Shown here: positions 62,399-64,000 of the stretch, in pieces
How the letters are laid out: the number at the start of each line of letters is the position of its first letter
How positions within the stretch are numbered: the first letter of the stretch is position 1
NCBI GenBank assembly: GCA_900468065.1
Contig: UBTA01000017.1
Span: 1 to 64,000 of the forward strand
DNA length: 64,000 nucleotides
From: Hyphomicrobiales bacterium
Lineage (GTDB): Bacteria > Pseudomonadota > Alphaproteobacteria > Rhizobiales > Rhizobiaceae
Reading direction: 5' to 3'
Position numbers and translations under genes: made by a program
The notes under the pieces: model-generated
Told to the model about the DNA's origin: nothing
The model's input: only the letters and a program-made list of their open reading frames with translations
The model's database searches: none

Positions 62399-62688
62399 TT
62401 CACGCCGTTGAGTGCCACCGGCTCCCGGTCGCGTGACAGCGCACTTGCGGAATGCTGCAATAATCGCCATGTAATGATCCAGCACCGACTGCGGTGCCTG
62501 AAGCACTTCCATCGCTTCACCGCGGCCAACTCAAATCCGCTCGCCAGATTTTTGGAACATGCGACAAGCATGTCCTTAATTCTCTGATCCAGCTGTTACC
62601 CTTCTGCTCAACCGTTTCACAACGGGAAGGCCGATTTTATGGCGTCAAGCGTTCCAGCGGCCTTAAACAACGATCCAAGGAGACCATC
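62399..62688. other. Host intergenic region right of the element
   Basis: I see no gene here; open frames are short and lack ribosome sites. A GGAAC at 62551 has no matching GTT at the required distance. This is the host sequence that would rejoin the area upstream of the penicillin-binding protein gene on excision. Confidence 0.4.
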
Positions 62689-62835
62689 ATGTCGACCACA
62701 TCAGACAAGCCCTACGAACCGATCTCGTTTGCAAAGAAACACCGGATATCCGTTGAAGACGCCCGCAACATTCTCGACCAAGCAGCCGGCGATAAAAAAG
62801 CTGCCGACAAGCATGCGCGGCGTGTCAGCGTTTAA
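62689..62835 (+). CDS. 48-aa conserved-type small protein
   Basis: This is a 48-aa protein with an AAGGAGA ribosome site: MSTTSDKPYEPISFAKKHRI then SVEDARNILDQAAGDKKAAD, ending KHARRVSV. A helix-turn-helix-like centre is suggested by SVEDARNIL. Rhizobial genomes carry many such small proteins in stress loci. Function is unknown. Confidence 0.6.
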   Translation: MSTTSDKPYEPISFAKKHRISVEDARNILDQAAGDKKAADKHARRVSV

Positions 62836-62899
62836 ACTTTGACGTCCTGTGGGCGGCACAGCTGAATTGACGTGCCGCACAACAGACTTTTCATTCTTG

Positions 62900-62925
62900 G
62901 GAACCATTCCGCCGGCCAACTCGTT
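62900..62925 (+). promoter_or_regulatory. EcfG-type general stress promoter
   Basis: GGAAC-N17-CGTT is the consensus recognised by the alphaproteobacterial general stress sigma factor EcfG. It is 25 nt before the DUF883-like gene. Confidence 0.7.
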
Positions 62926-62949
62926 TGTCGGGCGGCAACAGGAGAACCA

Positions 62950-63279
62950 ATGATGGCAGAAACAACCAATACTGATCTTGAATCATTGCGTGCAGAAGTG
63001 GCGCGTCTATCCAAAATTGTTAGTGCCCAGAGCGCCCAGGCCTATAGCGATGTTCGTGACCGGGCATCCAGCGTCCTCGATGCCGCAGCCCCTGTGGCGA
63101 GAAAAGCGGCGAGCGCTGCGCGCACCGAAGGTAGCGCCATCGCGCAAACAGCACGGGACCACCCGGCAGCAGCCGGAAGCGCACTGACACTTGCGCTGCT
63201 GGTCGGAGGGGCGATCGGCTTTTTGCTGGGTGCCGCATCCAGGCAGGAGCCCGAGCCGCCGCGCCGCCGATATTGGTAA
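62950..63279 (+). CDS. DUF883/YqjD-like membrane protein
   Basis: This 109-aa protein has an N-terminal helical region (LESLRAEVARLSKIVSAQSA) and alanine-rich helix (RKAASAARTEGSAIAQTARD). One C-terminal membrane helix with a Gly zipper (LTLALLVGGAIGFLLGAA) is followed by RRRYW. This is the layout of ElaB/YqjD/DUF883 ribosome- and membrane-associated stress proteins. An AGGAGA site precedes tandem ATGs. It lies behind an EcfG promoter. Confidence 0.8.
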   Translation: MMAETTNTDLESLRAEVARLSKIVSAQSAQAYSDVRDRASSVLDAAAPVARKAASAARTEGSAIAQTARDHPAAAGSALTLALLVGGAIGFLLGAASRQEPEPPRRRYW

Positions 63280-63310
63280 CGCACGGACTGCCAATCGGCA
63301 TGCACATTCG

Positions 63311-63335
63311 AAAGGCCCTGTTCGGGGCCTTTTTT
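63311..63335 (+). terminator. Rho-independent terminator after the DUF883-like gene
   Basis: AAAGGCCC and GGGCCTTT form an 8-bp stem with a 6-nt loop, followed by TTTC. It lies 31 nt after the stop codon. Confidence 0.85.
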
Positions 63336-63347
63336 CTTGAGGCAACC

Positions 63348-63372
63348 GGAACTTTTTTCCCCAAATCCGGTT
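63348..63372 (+). promoter_or_regulatory. Possible EcfG-type promoter for the 64-aa gene
   Basis: GGAAC-N17-GTT, with G instead of C before GTT, begins 51 nt upstream of the next ATG. It is weaker than the one at 62900. Confidence 0.5.
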
Positions 63373-63398
63373 ATCCAGGCTTCAAACAGGGGATTGCC

Positions 63399-63593
63399 AT
63401 GGGCCAGATTTATCATCTCAATTCAGAAAATGACGAGCTTCTGTCGGAGGCTGAAAAAGCGTTCGACCTCTCTGCCCGCCGGCAGGCAATGCTGAAAAAC
63501 ATTCGGGACGTGCCGGAAACGCCGCGCCGCAAACCGGTTCTGAAAGCGCTTGCCGGACTGCTTATTCCCGTTTCCCACGGCCTGCAAAACTGA
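63399..63593 (+). CDS. 64-aa hypothetical protein
   Basis: This is a 64-aa basic protein, MGQIYHLNSENDELLSEAEK onward, with a helical middle and a short hydrophobic C-terminus (LKALAGLLIPVSHGLQN). An AGGGG ribosome site is 7 nt upstream. No family is recognised. Its probable EcfG promoter suggests stress expression. Confidence 0.55.
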   Translation: MGQIYHLNSENDELLSEAEKAFDLSARRQAMLKNIRDVPETPRRKPVLKALAGLLIPVSHGLQN

Positions 63594-63616
63594 ACACCAT
63601 CGCGGCGGAAGAACCA

Positions 63617-63866
63617 ATGGAACAGGACAGAGAAACCAGACTCCGGCAACGCGCCTACCAGCTATGGCAGGATGAAGGCTCCCCCCGACGGCAGACAGGA
63701 AGAGCACTGGGCAAGGGCTGCACGCGAAATCGATAGTGGTGAAATTGACAACCCCGGCGTCGTGCGCGAGGCGATCCGCGAACATACGGATGCGTTTGTT
63801 GTGGCGTCCGATCTTGAGGACGCAGATCAGCGCGAGAGTTCACCGGGTACGCGCGAACAGCTGTAG
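63617..63866 (+). pseudogene. DUF2934 protein gene with a frameshift
   Basis: The first frame reads MEQDRETRLRQRAYQLWQDE and the +1 frame continues DGRQEEHWARAAREI. Together they give the DUF2934 pattern (R.RAY.LWE..G.P.G....HW..AE.E.). The break is at a run of six C (63681-63686); with five C the frame would be intact. It may be a true frameshift, a phase-variable tract or a sequencing error. Confidence 0.7.
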
Positions 63867-63932
63867 CCGACCCCAATCGTCTTCCCGAGATTGGTTCTGC
63901 GACTGGGCGAACGTGCCGTGAAATATCTTCCG

Positions 63933-64000
63933 TCAGTTCGCGTTGGCACGCGCAATGCGGTGGGTTGCATCGTCCAGCGCATGGCTGGTTTGCACGCCAT
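63933..64000 (-). CDS. Partial gene, 3' end only
   Basis: A minus-strand frame entering from the right edge ends HALDDATHRIARANAN before a TGA at 63933. Its composition looks coding, but fewer than 25 codons are visible and no family can be assigned. Confidence 0.3.
   Translation of the reverse strand, partial: GVQTSHALDDATHRIARANAN

Overview
The window is a high-GC alphaproteobacterial chromosome segment, most likely from a Rhizobiaceae member (Rhizobium/Agrobacterium group). The evidence is the gene content (yejABEF, short-form gpmA, rhizobial recF, the dnaK/dnaJ locus), the alphaproteobacterial RpoH- and EcfG-type promoters, and a RIME-like intergenic palindromic repeat. No rRNA, tRNA or CRISPR was recognised.

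Region 1 (1-40.1 kb) is ordinary core and shell chromosome. It holds small enzymes and GNATs, xseA, an NlpC/P60 hydrolase, the yejA-yejB-yejE-yejF peptide importer followed by a hydroxyacid dehydrogenase, mepA, mgsA-glk, an ABC exporter, dapB, gpmA, an Ada-like AraC/MGMT fusion, nth, two TetR regulators with visible operators (one beside a VOC protein, one with an MFS pump), a PfkB kinase, a glycerate-type dehydrogenase, a GNAT/moeB-like pair, recF, a marR-emrA-emrB efflux operon, a GST, dnaJ, a GNAT and dnaK. dnaK has an RpoH-type promoter.

Region 2 (40.1-42.9 kb) is a small accessory island between dnaK and a class A penicillin-binding protein. It encodes a 243-aa protein with an RVPAGNPDGGQW motif and a C-terminal Cys4/DH (HNH-like) domain. 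It is followed by four tandem 122-codon paralogues, read here as an immunity-gene array. The third copy is broken by a single nonsense codon. The spacer before each downstream copy contains a decayed remnant of the toxin's own 3' end, so the locus looks like a record of successive toxin-tip replacement. This is the most interesting system in the window.

Region 3 (45,267-62,398) is an integrated element of 17.1 kb bounded by a 16-bp direct repeat. A tyrosine integrase lies next to the left end and a replication module next to the right end: a replication protein with four 23-bp iteron-like repeats inside its own gene, an XRE regulator with a GrlR-like C-terminal domain, and a SpoVG-like protein. 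Structural genes are sparse (HK97-type prohead protease, tail fibre); no terminase, portal or major capsid was recognised, so it is a degenerate prophage or a satellite. It carries a PanA (SocA/DUF4065)-type antitoxin gene coupled to a two-helix membrane protein and preceded by a 25-codon ORF. It also has a plus-strand cargo segment at 55.9-59.8 kb with a coiled-coil membrane protein, a lipoprotein and unknowns.

Region 4 (62.4-64 kb) returns to host chromosome with small stress-type genes (48-aa protein, DUF883-like, 64-aa protein, frameshifted DUF2934), two of them behind EcfG-type promoters. Bases 1-74 hold nothing I can support.
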